A stretch of DNA of 15,553 nucleotides from a bacterium (GTDB lineage Bacteria; Bacillota_I; Bacilli_A; RFN20; DUOF01). The notes beneath the pieces were generated by a model. It was not told the origin of the DNA, made no database searches, and saw nothing but the letters and a program-made list of their open reading frames with translations. The DNA lies in NCBI GenBank assembly GCA_012839015.1, contig DUOF01000075.1, forward strand, positions 1 through 15,553. The letters are read 5' to 3'. Shown piece by piece: positions 13,769 through 15,553 of this stretch; positions within the stretch are counted from its first letter, which is position 1, and each line of letters begins with the position of its first letter. A program made the position numbers and the translations under genes.

Positions 13769-15553
13769 TTAGCTACATTTTATAACATCTTTTTTATCAA
13801 GTTCTTGGATTATTTTTTTCTTTATATCCTTTTTTAACTGCCTTGCACCATATCTTAATATTTCATCTTTAGACTTCATAACTTCTTCTAGTATTAATTC
13901 ACTTGAAAACTCATAGTCCATTTTATCTTGGTATTCACTTAGATAGTTTGTTCCTATTATTCTTGCGGATTCTTCGTTTAGTCTATTGAAACAAAACAGT
14001 TCATCAATTCTATTTAAAAACTCACTCCTGAAGTGTTCCCTAATTGCTTTTAAACCCTCTTCATGCTCGTCTTTGGTATTTATAAAACCTATTTTTTTCT
14101 GTATGAATGTTTCCTCACTATAACCTAGGTTAGAGGTAAGGATTATTAATGCGTTACTAAAATCAATTTTTCGCTTCCTTGCATCAAAAAAATAACCCTC
14201 ATCAAAAACATTCAAAAATATATTAACAACTTCCTTATTAGCCTTTTCTATTTCATCTAGGATAATAACACTATGAGGATTCTTTCTTATTGAATCTACT
14301 ATATATGTCTGGTTGTCGTGTCCGACGTATCCAGGAGGTGATCCTATCAGTTTTGTTACACTGCTTGGTTCACTGTATTCTGACATATCTATTTTTATAT
14401 AGTTATCATAACTACCAAAATATAGTTTTGCTATCTCTTTAGCAGTTTGTGTTTTACCACACCCACTTGGACCAACAAAAAAGTAAACACCAAGCGGTTT
14501 CCCTTCGTCACAAAGACCCTTATCAATATAACTTAAGTGTCTAGATATTTGTTTGATTACTGCATCTTGTCCAATTATTTTTTCCTTTATCTTTTTATTC
14601 ATGTATTCAAGTTTATTATTACTATTATTTATTTCCACCTTATATAGTTTTTCAATTGTTTGTATAACTGTTTTTTCATCTAACTTCTTTCTTTTCTCTT
14701 TTTTAACCGATACACAACTACAGTCCATAATATCTATAGCTTTGTCAGGGAAATGTCTATCTACAACATGTTTCTTTGCATATTTTACTATTTTCTCGCA
14801 AATATTATCATCTATTTCGACACCATGGAATTTTTCATACTGGTGTTTGATTCCTTTTAAAATTCTAATTGTCTTTTCTAACCCAGGCTCATCTAGTTTT
14901 ATAAGTTGAAAACGACGATCTATCGCTTTTTCCTTTTTAACTAATTTTACATATTCTTCATAAGTAGTGGCTCCTATACACTTAAAGTCGCCGCGAGCCA
15001 AATATGGTTTTAAAATATTAGAAGCATCGATTGCGCCCTCAGCACCTCCAGCACCAATAGTGTTATGTATTTCATCAATAAATATAATTGCAGAGGGTTC
15101 TTTCCTAATCTTTTTGATGATTTTCTTTAGTTTTTCCTCAAACTCACCCCGATATTTAGTACCTGCTACAATAGCAGAAATATCTAACTCATAGACAACC
15201 ATATCCTTTAGGGAATCATCTATATCCTTGTTAACTATCTTCTGAGCTAAGTACTCAACTGAGGCACTTTTACCGACCCCCGGTTCACCTACGATTAAGG
15301 CATTTGGTTTTTGTCTTCTTAATAAACAATTGATTACTAGTTGCAGGTCATCTTCCCTGTCTATTAAGACAACGGGTTCTTTAATTGCTTTTTTATTTAA
15401 ATTGACGAGTTCATCTACACTGTCAAGTGGACTAATTCTAGTTATCTTTAATTGTTCTTTTATTGTCTCTAAATCTATACCTTGGGTTGATACTAATTCC
15501 TTAGTTAGCGAATCTGCACAAGAAATTAAACTAAAAGCTAGACAGTCGACACT
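13769..15553 (-). CDS. clpC: ClpA/ClpC-type AAA+ unfoldase (5' partial)
   Basis: This is the regulatory ATPase that unfolds substrates and feeds them to ClpP. The frame is open to the right edge, so the first residues are missing; 594 residues are visible. In order: the end of a Clp N domain (LAFSLISCADSLTKELVSTQ, GIDLETIKEQL); D1 with Walker A GEPGVGKS, the pore-loop block GTKYRGEFEEKL, Walker B IIFIDEIH and GAGGAEGAIDASNILKP; a short linker; and D2 with Walker A GPSGCGKT, the pore block GSPPGYVGH, Walker B VIILDEIEKA and the ClpP-docking loop KKIGF. Between D1 and D2 there are only about 40 residues, with no room for the coiled-coil M domain of typical ClpC, so the layout is ClpA-like. Gene order (beside dusB, spoIIE, ftsH) fits clpC. 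No mcsA, mcsB or ctsR is visible, although they would lie outside the window. Confidence 0.9.
   Translation of the reverse strand, partial: SVDCLAFSLISCADSLTKELVSTQGIDLETIKEQLKITRISPLDSVDELVNLNKKAIKEPVVLIDREDDLQLVINCLLRRQKPNALIVGEPGVGKSASVEYLAQKIVNKDIDDSLKDMVVYELDISAIVAGTKYRGEFEEKLKKIIKKIRKEPSAIIFIDEIHNTIGAGGAEGAIDASNILKPYLARGDFKCIGATTYEEYVKLVKKEKAIDRRFQLIKLDEPGLEKTIRILKGIKHQYEKFHGVEIDDNICEKIVKYAKKHVVDRHFPDKAIDIMDCSCVSVKKEKRKKLDEKTVIQTIEKLYKVEINNSNNKLEYMNKKIKEKIIGQDAVIKQISRHLSYIDKGLCDEGKPLGVYFFVGPSGCGKTQTAKEIAKLYFGSYDNYIKIDMSEYSEPSSVTKLIGSPPGYVGHDNQTYIVDSIRKNPHSVIILDEIEKANKEVVNIFLNVFDEGYFFDARKRKIDFSNALIILTSNLGYSEETFIQKKIGFINTKDEHEEGLKAIREHFRSEFLNRIDELFCFNRLNEESARIIGTNYLSEYQDKMDYEFSSELILEEVMKSKDEILRYGARQLKKDIKKKIIQELDKKDVIKCS

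Noticed and set aside
1..15553. Use of TGA as a tryptophan codon, as in mycoplasmas
   Set aside because: Conserved tryptophans in the genes read here (for example NKWD of Der and WYLES of the peptidase) come from complete translation with the standard code, and no gene needs TGA readthrough.

Overview
The window is AT-rich, densely coded, read with the standard bacterial code, and clearly from a low-GC Gram-positive of the Bacilli side of the Bacillota. Shine-Dalgarno sites are strong, and the neighbourhood clpC - dusB - spoIIE - tilS - ftsH recalls the equivalent region of Bacillus subtilis. Two sporulation-associated genes, spoVIF and spoIIE, point to a spore-former or a recent descendant of one. 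An uncultured gut Bacilli lineage is a reasonable guess, but the sequence alone does not fix the taxon.

Left edge (1-820): the 3' end of a cysteine-rich secreted or membrane protein with two C-terminal membrane segments (+ strand), ending in a bidirectional terminator. Next (819-3739, - strand): a tail-anchored protein of unknown function, then cmk and der (start and stop codons overlapping), then spoVIF. From 3740: divergent promoters lead rightwards to a single-[4Fe-4S] ferredoxin with its own terminator. A repeat-containing lipoprotein (- strand, 4097-5536) and an LD-carboxypeptidase/MccF-family S66 peptidase (+ strand, 5678-6700) diverge from a second promoter region. A bidirectional terminator at 6729-6757 closes that block.

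Right part (6759-15553, all - strand): a long cluster read right to left. It contains a ClpA/ClpC-type unfoldase (5' end beyond the window), dusB, folD (TAATG overlap with dusB), spoIIE, tilS and ftsH (14-nt overlap with tilS). It combines protein quality control (ClpC, FtsH), tRNA modification (DusB, TilS), one-carbon metabolism (FolD) and the forespore phosphatase SpoIIE.

The most notable observation is that spoIIE is spread over three reading frames. The membrane part ends at 10805, the phosphatase part continues in the -1 frame, and the last ~37 codons, carrying the conserved DD-(T/S) metal-site motif, lie in a further -1 frame. At the first break the heptamer A_AAA_AAG sits in exact register for a -1 ribosomal shift and is followed by nested inverted repeats. 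This could be programmed frameshifting, but the second break has no such site, so gene decay or two single-base assembly errors are at least as likely. All other long genes in the window are intact, and spoVIF is intact.

No tRNA, rRNA, insertion sequence, CRISPR array or riboswitch was recognised. No gene-free stretch exceeds 300 bases.
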